Source of the DNA: Marthasterias glacialis
Lineage: Eukaryota; Echinodermata; Asteroidea; Forcipulatida; Asteriidae
Length of the DNA stretch: 64,000 nucleotides
Assembly (NCBI GenBank): GCA_911728455.2
Contig: OU452222.1
Location: forward strand, 3,787,592 to 3,851,591
Direction of reading: 5' to 3'
Positions 50,235 through 61,599 of the stretch are shown piece by piece. The notes below the pieces were generated by a model. The model did no database searches. It was not told the origin of the DNA and saw nothing but the letters and a program-made list of their open reading frames with translations. Position 1 is the first letter of the stretch. Each line of letters begins with the position of its first letter. The position numbers and the translations under genes were made by a program.

Positions 50235-53200
50235 GTATGTGAGCTACATGTATTCAGGTCTGAAACTTCTTTCTCGTTGGGGCAAAGATTGATTTTTCAT
50301 GGAAAGGGGAATGTCTAGTATTGCGGAAATTTGTTGATTCAGGTTCCACAGAGGTAAAAAGGCATGGAAAGAAACTACAAGGCCAAACCTAGTGCCAAGG
50401 CAGCCGGGCAAAGGTTGCTTTTTAATGGAAAGGGGAAATTCACGTATTGTGGACTTTTGTTGTTACTCTATCTTTCTGGTTGTGAAACCAAGGAATTCTG
50501 AAAATCAACTGGGACTGTAGCCTGTTGGCCAAAGATACCTGTGAGGAGAATCTGGTGAAGAAATGTCAGGTTTAGATATGAGGGGGAAATCCCAAGTGGG
50601 GGAAACCCAGACAATCTGGTGTGGGACTAAAAAACCCAATCCACGTGTAAGGCTCTGTTCTGGGGTAGGATTTGGGGTCCACAGAGGTCCACAGAGGAAA
50701 GAAATTACGAGGCCGAGCCTGATCCCAAGGCAGGTGGGCTAAAACCAAGGCGATGGGGGGAAGTTTTCCGTATTACTTTGCAGACCATAGTGTTTGTTTG
50801 TTTGCTGTGATCAGGGTTTTTCTTGAATGCGTTGTTGACACTTTGACTAGACACAACCCATAGACAAAGTGTTTACTAGAAAAACCCAACAGAAACATTG
50901 CATTGTTTGTATTTCCATGGTGACAAGCCAAAGTTGTGGCTATTCACTCTCATAATAAACAAACAGATTTACTAATCTAATCTAACCTAATCTAATCTAA
51001 CCTAATCTAATCTAATCTTGCACCGTGTCCCAAAGGACATTGGCTCCACGGAATGTTTCTCTCGCTGGCCCTGCCTGTCTTGCGCTGTGCGGTATGCCAG
51101 GTACAAGGTACTGTTAGCAACTATTTGGAAGATCTTACGATCTCTTATCGACACTGAATTTGTCGATCTATAGTATACATAGTATTCGTGGCTGATTTCC
51201 ACAAATATCTGTCAAACCTGCTGGTCTCAGGTGTCTTCTGGCAGTTTGATACCGGTCGCTCACTCAACTCACTAGCACACACTCAATCTTAAATCTGTCT
51301 TCGATGTTGCGATGTTGCTCGATCAGGAGTCAAAATTGTTCTACCTTAAAGCTGCATCCCTATTTCTTTATTCTCTATCAAACCCCTCATCAAACCCCTT
51401 CTCACAACAATAACACAACAACATACAATGGTTCTGAACAATATCAGTAAGTACTCTGCGCGAAGCTTAGACGCCTTTAACCTGAGTGGCCGGGCAAAAA
51501 CTTGCGGGAATTTAAACTAACGCTGACTGGCTTTTAAAACTTAAAGACGATACCGCTCGGACGCGTAGGTATGCACTGACTACAAGACAAATGAGGGTGG
51601 TACAAAATACAAGAAAAAAAAAAAGGATATCTGTTGTGACAGGCGTGTCGTCTCCGAGCGGTCAAGCGCACTGGACTCAAGCTCTGGTGTTTCTGATCAG
51701 CAGAGTGTGGGTTCGAGTCCTGATCTTGACACTTGTGTTCTTAAGCAAGACACTTAACCATTATTGCTGCGTCCTTCAGATTGGACGTCAAGCCTAAGGT
51801 CCCGTGTGTTGTGTAATGTACATAAAAGAACCCAGTTACACTTATCGCTAAGAGAAGGGGTTTGCCCCGACGTTTCAGGCAGTGGCTGCTGAATGCATTG
51901 CACCACCTTGTAAACCCTTTTGAGACATAAATAGATCTCATAATTAAATAATTTAAAAACCTGTAAAAAAAGATTAATAGTAATTAGCATTTTGAGACGC
52001 CCGTGGATAAAGCGCCATATGAAAACTAGTTATTATTATTGTTATTGTTAATTATGTCATTTTCTCATCTCTGCCTTTGCCTACTCCCTCCGTTCCGTCC
52101 CGACGAATGTTTCTAGCAGGATATGTTTCGGTAATCTGCTGTTCTTCACTCTCAATCTGTGGCTAAACCAGGCAACTCTGGTGGGTTTACCAAGAGCTGA
52201 AATTCTTCTCAACATGCCGCACCTTGTCTTGTCGGGAGATGTTCTTGGTAACAGCGCATCTGGAAGGCATCTGATTTCTAATGTACTTTTCAGTGGTCAA
52301 TTGATACAGCAACTCAACCGTGCAAACCTCAAGTAATGTTTGTGATTGTTTTTCGTCCCGTCAGATTTCGGCCATGACGGGTGAGCTCAGCGAGAGAGAC
52401 CGAGGCGTCAGTCCGGCGTTACCTCTCAGCAGAAAGAGGAAGAGAGAGAGGTAAGACATGGGGAGTATTATACACATAATGGACTGGCAATAGTTTTTTG
52501 GTTTTTTTTTAGTTTTTTTTATTGAAGTCGCCAGACACACAAGGCCAGTAAGCCACTCGAGGTGTGGGCTACAAATCAGCTGTTTTCCCAGGGGCCATTG
52601 CCACCTCCTCCCTAGGCTGAAACAGAGTTACCCCCTTTACAGTCCGTTAAGGATGTAGGCTTGGGTATCATCCATCAGAAGCCTGGCTGGTAGAGCAGAA
52701 AGCTCTACCTCCCCGGTGCACGTCTTTGCACCACGAGGGACTGTGAGTGACCAGAAGAGGGTTGTATTTCCCTGAGGCCGAAGGCTGAGGGAAATAGGGA
52801 CCTCTTCTGGTCACTCACAGTCCCTCGGGGTGCATAGACGTGCACTAATGACTGACTTACGCCAGTCCATTATGTGTTTTATAACACACCTCGGTCAAAA
52901 ATATGAAATAAGAAAAACAGTTTTTTTTAGCTGAACTGTTTTAATTCAATCATTAACTCTTGAGCAATTCAACCATGAGCAATTCAACTATTGAAGGAAC
53001 ACTTTGAGTTTTGCTAGATTCAGTTTTTTAGTTCCTATTTACTGTTCACGTCATGAGAGGGTGCTGTAACCAGTCAAACACTTTCTATTACAGTGCCCTG
53101 TTAGGGAGCTATTTCCCGCTATATATCAAACAAAGGTAATTGTTTTGCACTCGCACAAAAAACGTTACATCAGATAAGTTTTGAGTATTTGATATTTTGA

Positions 53201-56200
53201 AATTGTTGTTATCAATGCCCTTCTAAAAAGCGGTGTCTTCCGTTACAAGGTCTCCAGGTCCTAAGAAGCAAGAGGATGTATCGGTCCTGGCCAAGACACC
53301 AGCCTCCAAGGAGAAACAGCTTCAGCAGCAGAAGCAAGAGGAGCTGGAAGCCCCCAAGCCAGAGGAAGATAACCTGCAAAGTTTGCTCTCGGCGACGTCC
53401 TTCAAAGAACAGGAGGTGGGCTTAAGTAAAGACAGACTATCATGCCTGATGCACCAGGCTGATGCACACATGTTGATAAGTTTTGTTGTGTAGTTTCACC
53501 ACGTAAATCTGTTTTAAACTCAAAATATAGAAATCTACATTATGAAAGTAAGCTTGGTATGTAAAATTCATTAAGTGACATAATCATTTTCAGTTTTTCG
53601 GAAACAATTACAAAATTCCTGCTCGAATCTGTGAAATATTTACAATAAACATGAGCCTCCTGTGTAAACGACAACACAACACAACACAACACAACACATA
53701 TATATTCAAGTATACTGGAGTAACAGAAGCAGTCAAGTAGAAAGAAGTACTTAAGAAGCACCCTTTTTTCCCAGGGTCGAAGCTCTCTAGCAGTCCATCG
53801 AGCAATCAAGAAAGCCAAGGCTTTTTCTAGGGAGTCGGTAATTAAAGGAGGACCCGATCGACAACAGAGTTCCAAGGGGAAGGTTCCCTTTTGCATGTCA
53901 CTTTCCACCCCTCACCACCTCCCATTCGTAACATAACCAGCTCCAGCCATCACATTCTTCACACATCAGATTGACTTCAACGTGCTGTACAGAAGGAACC
54001 CATAGTTGCCTACAGACACCCATCCAGTCTCCCCCCATTAATGATGCTGTTGATTCAATTCAATTCAATTTCAGTTCATTTTCCAACATTTATAACATAA
54101 AAATGGAAAATTTAAATGTCTAAAAATACTTAACAGCGCTCACACAACAATTACTGAAAAAATATATATAGAATGCACTAAAAAGTAATAAAGCAAAAAA
54201 TATTCCATACAAATATAAAAAAGCTCCCCTAAGCCACAGGAAATTTTCAGGTGCTCAAACACTTCCAAATGCATCGTCTGTAGACAACCCAATAGGGAAT
54301 CGGATTTTTCTACCAGCCATACCACTGGTCCATTTGGTTGGTAAGCAGTTTGCAACAGCTTATTCTACTTTCTCACAGATTTCAATGTTTCAGTTTTAAT
54401 CGGGTGTTTATTTTGTCTTCACAATGTAGAATAAAGAGATGGGACAGGAGTTGTTTGAGCTTCTGAGTGTACCTACTGCCAAGGAGCAATCGCTGGTCGA
54501 GAAATTCAAGTCACAGGGAGGTAAAGTATGATCTGTCCTTGGTCAGTATATTTTTGATGGGGCTTTTAGTTTGAAATCTCGCTTTCTACCACGCTGAAAA
54601 AAAGAACAAATATGTATATTTTTTTTTCAACCAGTACTGGCAAAACAGGGGCACACGTGATTAATATCCAAAGTTCTCTGATTTTTTTACAGGTACTGTG
54701 CAGGAGTTCTGTGCTCACGGTACTAGAGCTGAGTGCATTAAAGAAATGGGTCCCATGCATACATGCTACAAGGTAAATATCATATACAATTCAACATATG
54801 AGTGTGTCGTACACTCACATTCCTAATTGGGAATAGAAAATGGATTTTAATCTCAACAAAATCATTTATTATCATGTGTTCATAAATACCTGGGACAGTT
54901 TATCAATTCTGATTGGTCGAGAGGAGATCACGTGGCCGTGTTTGAACGTGCGATAGAGTCATGGCACAAAGCGTTTTGAACACGGACTGAGGAAATTGGT
55001 TCAAAAGAGGGTGCTATCACTAGTATCAGATGATTGCGCAGAGTGCGCAAATTGCACAGCCCAGTTTAAATTGGTCGTCCCATGGAGGAAGATGGTAGCG
55101 CCCTAATTTGGCTTGCTCGAGCTTGAATCTTGTGAACTCAATTTTGAAACTTGCGCGAGGTGCTCAACATGGATAGAAATTCAACGCAGACCTAAGTGAG
55201 GTGAGCTGTCAGATTTGTTCTCAACTTTTATAGGTTTTTGGATTTTTTTTTAACAGAAAGGTATTCATGAATGGGAATTAAAGCGTGCTGAATCGGGTTT
55301 CAACAAGTTGTTTAAACACGGTGAGGCCTGGTTCTTGATAATTTTACCTCGACTTCATCTCGGTAAAATTATCAAGAACCAGGCTTCACCGTGTTTAAAC
55401 AACTCGTTGAAAACCTCTTCACCACACTTTAATAACCTTGCTCATAAATACCCCAGACAGTTCAGGCAGTCCTATTGGTTGAAAGGTCATCACATGACTG
55501 TATCGGACTGGTTTTAAACGGCTGATAAAAGACATAGCTGGAGCTGTGAAACTGCGTTCAGTGCTCATAACCATATGCGTGTTGGCACGCTTACTTACGC
55601 GGGTGCTAATTTACAGGTAGCGCAATTAATACATACCGGTACATACATGCTGGTTTTAAACTGCTGTTGAAGACCTTGTCTCCACACTTTTATATATGGA
55701 TTGCACATGACGTCAACAATGGGAAACATCAGCCATCTTCGAAGACAATGACTGCACATTTTTGAGTGTACAACTACAAGTACTTCACGCGGCACGCGTG
55801 CGTTTCATAAACTCCTTCCGTGATTGGTTGGTAAGCAACTCAAGCTGCGCTAAAACTTACAGAGCTTGACGCGGCAACAGGCGAAAATAGAAAATTGTCA
55901 TCAAAGATGGCGTCTATTGCAACACTTCTATGCCCTTACTAATTATGACTTTCTCTATCTGTTTTAGCTGCATTTCAGGCGACTCATAAACAAGCATACA
56001 GATGGTGAGTTGACGACATGTAAATTAAGTAACTAGATGTGAATTTTTTGTTTCACAAATTAAGCAGCACTTTTGTCAAAATAGAATTGGCAAATTTGAA
56101 GATTTTACTTTATGTTTCATTTACATGTAAATAGATTCAAAAGAGCACTTCAGATATCAATTTTTTTTTAGATTTACTTAATATTTTGACCATTTATTTA

Positions 56201-59200
56201 TTTCCAAAACTTGGATTAAACCCTGACCCGAACTAATGAATTGTTTGATTGGTTTGTTTGATTGTCTGTTTGTTTCTTTCAGAATCTCTCGGTGATTGTT
56301 CCTTCCTCAATACATGCTTTCACATGGACACCTGCAAGGTAGGTAGGGCTGGTGGTGAGAATCGGAACCGGGTGGGGTCCACAGAGGTTTAAAGGCGGGG
56401 AAAGATTTTTGTTTATTCAGCCTGGTCCCTAAAGTTAGCATCGCAAAGGCAAAAGGATGAAAAAAAATATCAATCAAATTATCAAAATTAGTCATTACAT
56501 CCAACGTATGTACATCTGCTGTACACACAAAGTTGCGTCTCATTCAGCTACAAAGCTGGCATGCGAGTGTATGTAATTTGACAACAAAAAAAAAAACTGA
56601 AGAGTACCTTGAGACTTTGCAAGTCCAATAATTTTTTGTTTCCGTACATAAATCTTTAACCAGTTGGGCCCTGCTCTTTTTCCTCCCTCAAATGCTTTCA
56701 ATCTCTTGCTGTGCTCTGTGGTCGTAACTGATTGATGTGGCTGGCTGCTAAAGGCTCCCTTGAACTCGAAACACGTAGCCACGTCCTTCGCAATAGACCT
56801 TATGCGTATGACGCCATAATGAGCACTTAGTGTGGGAAAGGACAAACTCGCGCCGAGGTCAAAACAGCTACAACGCACGTTGGATGCTGCGTTTGACCTC
56901 AAAGATGGTGGCGAATGCATAAGGTGTATTGTCAGCTGCCAGTAAGGATGATTAGCCTCCCGAAATATAATAATATTACGATCTTCTAATTTCAGTATGT
57001 ACACTATGAGATAGAGTATCCCTCTAAACCAGACGATGCGGGGCAGATCCTGGGAGCAAGGAGGGGTGTCCGCAGTGATAGTAATGTGACTATGCTCCCT
57101 GCACAGGTACGACATGACAACTTCTCTGGATTGTTAGGTGTTCGGGAGCTGCCCGAAACACCTGTTGTTTTCCTTTGGGGAGGGGAGGGGGGAAAGAGCA
57201 GTGGCGTAGCCAGGGGGGTGGCAAAGGAGGTATCTGCAAGAGTAAGAGTGTGAAAGAGTAAAGAAATGTTGGTTAATAAAGTATCATTTCTCTGACAATC
57301 GGCCAAACGGTTTAGGTTGACTTAAATTAGTGTGAGATATGAATTGAGAATGTGATTTGTCGTTCTTCTTAACAGTGGATACAATGTGACATTCGCAACC
57401 TGGATAAGACGATCTTGGGCAAGTTTGCGGTGATCATGGCCGACCCACCTTGGGACATCCACATGGAGTTACCGTACGGCACCATGCAGGACGACGAGAT
57501 GAGACACCTGGATGTCCCTGTCATGCAAGACGAGGGATACATCTTCCTATGGGTCACTGGGAGGTAGGAGACTAGACCTTGATAATAATCCAGCATCTTG
57601 TTCATTTCATATTGAAGTCAGTATAACCAAACCGAGGCCGGGAGGTAAAAATAGCCAGGCGCCTTTTTGTAATTTTTTTTTTATTAGGGTTACTAAGGTT
57701 GTATCCAAGTTCAGTTATGTCAGTTATGAGTTATGTCTGTTTGCTTCTATCTTTCTATCATCGTATTTTGGGAGGCTTTTAGTGTGTCACAGTTTCTGTG
57801 TTTTGATCAGGTTTGAGGGATACTATGTCCGCTTGTGTTTTTATTGGGTTTTTTTAAGTGAAACGTTACTGGTATTGTTTTTGTTTTCACATTTCACGTT
57901 TTCTAATTGTACATATTTTTTTCACTTCTGTGGGCTTACCATACTAACTTATAATTATTCAAACAAGATTACAAGATTATTTCACAGTTAAAAAAAAACA
58001 AAAACAAAAAAAACTATAATATGTACAAGTACAAAGTAACAATTCCTTGTAAGGAAACAAAATTTCAATCCTTTTTAAAATGGTTTCCCCCTGAAGGGCG
58101 ATGGAGCTGGGTCGAGAGTGTTTGAGTCTTTGGGGATATGAGAGAACGGAGGAACTCATCTGGGTCAAGACGAATCAGCTACAACGATTGATACGCACTG
58201 GACGGACGGGGCACTGGCTCAACCATGGGAAGGAACACTGCCTGGTGAGTCACTGCAAAAAGACTGGACTGGTTGGTTGTCTTTGTTACACGAGGCAATT
58301 TACAGGCAAGAGGGCCTAATATCATACAGCTTGTTAACGGCGGATATTGTGCCCACCGTGCGATTTCCGTTTCATAGCGCTGCTAACCGTAAGCACTGGA
58401 AAGGGCATGCTAACCTTCCGGTGCTTACTGTAGGAAAATGAACAATGTAACAATGCAAGTCCTTGGTGAACGTGCAAGCTGGCCGCCTAATTTTCTTGCT
58501 AACCTGTGAAATTCGCTTTCGCTTGGGCAATTTGTTTTCTGTTAGAGTTAGCATGGAAATTTGCTTACCTTGTAAGGAAACAAAATTTCAATTCTTTTTA
58601 AAATGGTTTCCCCCGAACGCGCAAGCTGGCCGCCTAATTTTCTTGCTAACCTGTGAAATTCGCTTTCGCTTGGGCAATTTGTTTTCTGTTAGAGTTAGCA
58701 TGGAAATTTGCTTACCTTGTAAGGAAACAAAATTTCAATCCTTTTTAAAATGGTTTCCCCCGAAGCGCTATGAAATTGGCCCCAAGTCCCAGGCAATCTC
58801 AAACAAGGAAAAAAAACCATTTACATTGAAATGTTTGTGTAAATTTCTTGAGATACGTAAGAGATTGATCAGCATATTTCCTAATGAGCGGTTCTCGTCA
58901 TGCCCAAATCCTCAGATATATTTTTTTGGGGGGGCAGCAATGGAGCCTCTTACAAAATTGAAATACAATGTTTTTGCACTGAAAGAATTTTCTGGTTTGT
59001 AAGTTTGATGTTATTCCACTGTCACCCATGCTGACTTCAGACAAACTGGCTGCACTGATTACCAGAAGCCCATGGGAGTTGCACTGAACTAGCGTTTCTG
59101 TGTTGATTTGTGCCGGAACAGTTTAATGATTGGGCTTGGCTTTTACATACATGTACGTTCTTCGAAGACTAAGGTCGTCTCAGAATTAAAAGTTTCTGTC

Positions 59201-60869
59201 ATGAGATATTTCTGAACCATAAAATGAGTGATTTGGGGGGTAAAACAACACACAAACAAATGCCAGCTTCAGAGCCCGAATTAGTGTAAACATTGGGCTT
59301 GCAGCTTCACTGGTTCTTTTCAGAAGAAGAGATTCATATATGATGTTACGGTAGAGTGCTGGCACGTCAGTCCGGAGTTGGTTCAAATCCCGCTCTAGTC
59401 AATTTTTCTTTGTTCACCCCCCCAAACTTGTTTTTATTTATTTATTTATTTATTTGTTGATTTTTTTCCATCTGTGTCAGGTCGGTAGGAAAGGGGACCC
59501 GAAGGGTTTCAATAAAGGTCTGGATTGTGACGTCATCGTAGCTGAAGTCCGACAAACCAGTCACAAGCCTGACGAGATTTATGGCCTGATCGAGAGGTTG
59601 TCACCTGGCACCCGTAAGATTGAGCTCTTCGGACGCGCTCACAATGTCCAACCAAATTGGTAAGAAAATACGGATAGAGCGAATTTGACACAAATCTGGA
59701 CTCTTGTTGCAAGGAGAGCGTTGTTTATTTAATGGACAACGCAGAATGCAAACATGACAAGTGAATTGTAAAAGACATAACTTTAGTAAATGTTTAGTCC
59801 CCGTGGTTGAGAGCCTCGACACAGGAGGGCGGTATACTCAATCATTGTGTCTATCACACAGAAATAAAACCCGGAGAAGGTCGAGTCACTCCTTGCTCAT
59901 TGTTTTGCAACTCAAGAGACCAGTGTTCTCAATGGTCCATCACAAAAACCTTTGGTAAAATAACAAGAGGACAACAAAATCTGCACTAAATTCATAAGAG
60001 GGCAGTATACCAGTTTAATGGTCAACCACAAGAAAGTCCTCGCTAATTCACAAGAGGGTGGTATATCAGTCTAATGGTCAATCACAACAGAAATCCTCAC
60101 TAAAAGCGCAAGAGGGCGGTATATTAATTGAATGGTCAACCACAAACAAATCCTCGCTAAAATCACAAGAGGGAGGTGTACCAGTATAACGGTCAACCAC
60201 AAAAAGAAATCCTCTCTAAAGTCACAAGAGGGCAGTATACTAGTCTAATGGTCAACCACAAAAAGAAATCCTCACTAAAGTCACAAGAGGGCAGTATACC
60301 AGGTTAATGGTCAACCACAAAAAAGTCCTCGCTATAATCACAAGAGGGCGGTATACCAATCTAATGGTCAACCACAAAAAAGTCCTCACGTAGTCCTGAT
60401 TTTCAACTTTCTATTTTAGACATCTGTCATTTGTTTCATCAATGAAACTCAGTTCAGACACCTTTATAAAGATGTTTTCTCAGGGACATTTACAAATATT
60501 AATGGCCAAAATGTTTTGTTATTACGGTTGTGTTTCCGAAGCATAATCGGACTGTTTGAAAGCCGTTACGTAACAACCTATCACAGACGTGGGTCTATGA
60601 TAGGTTGTCTGGTCGGACAGATGACATTCTGGTATAACAATTAGACTTATCCTATGCAAGGCCATGGTCCCTACTGCGTAAAAAACAAAACCACGCTTGG
60701 TGCATTAATGATCGCTCTTCTATCCATTTCTTCCAGGATGACATTGGGCAACCAGTTGGACGGAGTTCATCTTGTAGAACCAGACCTAATCAAACGCTTT
60801 AAGGAAGTCTACCCAGACATGAATGCCATGAAACCGCCACAAAAACAACTGCCTTCCTCTGGTACTTAG
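46719..60869 (+). CDS. METTL3: N6-adenosine-methyltransferase catalytic subunit METTL3
   Basis: Methylates internal adenosines of mRNA (m6A) with S-adenosylmethionine, as a nuclear heterodimer with METTL14. Fifteen coding exons: 46719-46875, 48935-49137, 49932-50005, 50168-50234, 52365-52450, 53250-53415, 54430-54520, 54693-54772, 55968-56004, 56283-56338, 56996-57106, 57376-57563, 58097-58244, 59481-59659, 60737-60869. Phases agree throughout, giving 591 aa (human 580). MSDTWSDIQ and [10 protein letters not shown] open the N-terminal leader helix; a KRKRER basic stretch lies near residue 195; two CCCH-type zinc fingers span about 285-345; the MTase domain has the DPPW motif at 399-402, [20 protein letters not shown], and [11 protein letters not shown]. 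All catalytic landmarks are intact. The start of exon 6 (53250) was chosen by phase; the stronger-looking AG at 53230 would break the frame. Confidence 0.97.
47160..48400. mobile_element. Composite foldback region with CAACTCGTACCTT arrays
   Basis: In METTL3 intron 1, a tandem array of tcaactcgtacctt units (47476-47605) faces an inverted array of aaggtacgagttgactt units (48250-48355). Between and beside them lie a smaller inverted pair (gtgccccagttactgggtct with agacccagtaaactggggca, 47263-47333) and a (tac)n run at 47381. Together they could fold into a structure of nearly 900 bp. Confidence 0.7.
49238..49600 (+). mobile_element. 360-bp MITE family, copy 3
   Basis: Direct copy of 3204-3573, with ends agaggtaaaacataggagtg and cctgtattctacctct. 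It lies 100 bp after METTL3 exon 2. Confidence 0.8.
49661..49960 (+). repeat. ~150-bp tandem duplication spanning a METTL3 3' splice site
   Basis: Two near-identical units (about 49661-49812 and 49813-49962), each ending with the pyrimidine tract tttatctttcctttttca and the exon start attttgatgtatcacaggca. Only the second continues into real exon 3. The first has caaatttt where the second has cagatttt, so it lost the AG of the used acceptor. Confidence 0.88.
50470..50720 (-). mobile_element. tRNA-derived SINE, type B head (degenerate)
   Basis: Similar to 20563-20822 over gaaatgtcaggtttagatat, aaaacccaatccacgtgta and gtccacagaggaaagaaat blocks. It lies within METTL3 intron 4. The rest of the intron (50235-52364) holds a taatctaatc repeat near 50973-51018, the SINE at 51630 and no further exon. 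Confidence 0.65.
51630..52045 (+). mobile_element. tRNA-derived SINE, type A head
   Basis: Plus-strand copy: A-box-like ccgagcggtcaagcgcactg, B-box-like gtgggttcgagtcctgatct, then ttaagcaagacacttaacca and aaaagaacccagttacact. Its 3' end has the L2-like tail ggataaagcgccatatgaaa and a tta run. Confidence 0.85.
52700..53110. mobile_element. Foldback element, GTGAGTGACCAGAAG family
   Basis: The near-perfect inverted pair ggactgtgagtgaccagaag (52738) and cttctggtcactcacagtcc (52805) is followed by the ataacacacctcgg end and a tail similar to 9950-10100. In METTL3 intron 5, ending about 140 bp before exon 6. Confidence 0.75.
53673..53698. repeat. (AACAC)n microsatellite
   Basis: Five perfect copies of the pentamer aacac in METTL3 intron 6. 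Confidence 0.85.
54693..57106 (+). CDS. METTL3: METTL3 exons 8-11: CCCH zinc fingers and linker
   Basis: Exons 54693-54772, 55968-56004, 56283-56338 and 56996-57106. They read [15 protein letters not shown], then [21 protein letters not shown] and [20 protein letters not shown]. The Cys/His spacing matches the two CCCH fingers that METTL3 needs to bind RNA. The following linker ([20 protein letters not shown]) differs from vertebrates, as expected for this loop. Confidence 0.95.
55297..55414. repeat. ~52-bp inverted repeat (long hairpin)
   Basis: The arm 55297-55347 (from gtttcaacaagttgtttaaa to gataattttacc) pairs with 55362-55414 with only two or three differences, around a loop of about 14 bases. 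In METTL3 intron 8. Confidence 0.9.
56788..56938. mobile_element. Short MITE with CAATAGACCTTATG(C) ends
   Basis: The left end gcaatagaccttatgcgtat and right end aatgcataaggtgtattg are inverted. The caatagacc start links it to the larger elements at 11201-11970 and 14931-15382. It lies 60 bp before METTL3 exon 11. Confidence 0.7.
57376..60869 (+). CDS. METTL3: METTL3 exons 12-15: methyltransferase domain
   Basis: Exon 12 (57376-57563) has [20 protein letters not shown], with the DPPW catalytic tetrad, and ends in IFLWVTGR. Exon 13 (58097-58244) has [20 protein letters not shown] and NHGKEHCL. Exon 14 (59481-59659) has [20 protein letters not shown] and [20 protein letters not shown]. Exon 15 (60737-60869) has [20 protein letters not shown] and ends PSSGT-stop. 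Identity to the human catalytic domain is very high and no key residue is lost. Confidence 0.97.
58469..58765. repeat. Tandem ~148-bp duplication containing a METTL3 splice-acceptor copy
   Basis: Two units starting cgcaagctggccgcctaatt and ending ttaaaatggtttcccccgaa. The last 46 bases of each are almost identical to the 46 bases just before exon 13 (58050-58096). The flanking tttcatagcgct (58370) and agcgctatgaaa (58764) are inverse ends, so the block may be a small transposed element. Confidence 0.85.
59810..60395. repeat. Minisatellite, ~60-bp unit
   Basis: Six to seven good copies from about 59995 (cacaagagggcagtatacca, then atggtcaaccacaa and aatcctcgctaa), preceded by diverged copies to about 59810. 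It occupies over half of the last METTL3 intron. Confidence 0.88.
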
Positions 60870-61003
60870 TCAGGAGCTTGGAATCCATTGGATTCTTTAA
60901 CCCAACACACTGTGGTACTCTTTATAAGTAGATATTTTAACAGGCATGTTGCTAGAAGACCACAGTAAAGAGAGAGTTTTGTAGCACAGGAATTATTATT
61001 GTC
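60870..61003 (+). other. METTL3 3' UTR start (extent uncertain)
   Basis: Unique sequence after the METTL3 stop runs for about 130 bp before a SINE begins. No AATAAA lies inside it; caataaaacc at about 61017 is within the SINE edge, so the message may end in or beyond the repeat. Confidence 0.35.
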
Positions 61004-61345
61004 ATTAATTTCTGGCAATAAAACCAAGAATGCTTCAAAAGCGAACTTAATCACTGTAGCTCGGAAGCCTGAGGAAACCTGTAGAAAAGGATGCTTGCTA
61101 TCTGAACCAGGAACACCCGGGGTAAACCCCTACTTTTTCACGATAAATGTTCTGGGTTCTTTAACGTGCAATACCCATCCTAGTAAACCAGGACCTATGG
61201 CCTAACGTCCTATCCGAAGGACAAAGCAATTATGGTAAAGTGTCATGCTCAAGAACACAAAGTGTCGCGACTGGCCAGGCCGGGATTCGAATCCTATATT
61301 CTGTAAACTACAGAACTTTAAGTTCGGCCGACTACACACAACAAT
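61004..61345 (-). mobile_element. tRNA-derived SINE, type A head
   Basis: Closest relative of 19512-19890: shared gcgaacttaatcactgtagc, tcggaagcctgaggaaacct, ggtaaacccctactttttca and agtgtcgcgactggccaggc. The tRNA-like head is on the minus strand, with its end near 61340. Confidence 0.85.
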
Positions 61346-61370
61346 CCACATCCCTTATGCTTCACGGAGG

Positions 61371-61490
61371 CATTGGAGGCAATTGCCTCCATGCCCCTTG
61401 GTCATTGCCTTGGTGCACCTTGAACAGAAATGTTCCAGTAGAAATGTGTATTTGCCTCACAGAGGTGACCTTCACTTAAAGGGAAAATCT
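61371..61490 (+). repeat. Dispersed TCATTGCCTTGGTGC repeat copy
   Basis: cattggaggcaattgcctcc, then ttggtcattgccttggtgca and ctcacagaggtgaccttcac, as in 7245-7357 and 26010-26160. Confidence 0.75.
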
Positions 61491-61599
61491 GCCTCGAGCT
61501 TACAAGAATTAGGTACCACAGGCCTGTATGTAGCACGGCTGGCATGGGAATGTGAATAAGTTATGAACTCCTAAGTTGGCTTTGACCTTCACAACGGTA

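Noticed and set aside
53231..53249. Upstream AG at 53230 as METTL3 exon 6 acceptor
   Set aside because: It would put the exon out of phase with exon 5 and give an early stop; the AG at 53249 keeps the frame.
56540..57115. 191-codon open frame on the minus strand
   Set aside because: It runs through a MITE and antisense to METTL3 exon 11, with no recognisable domain.
58463..59002. 179-codon open frame with an internal protein repeat ([17 protein letters not shown])
   Set aside because: The protein repeat simply mirrors the 148-bp tandem duplication in the METTL3 intron; no start context or splice link.
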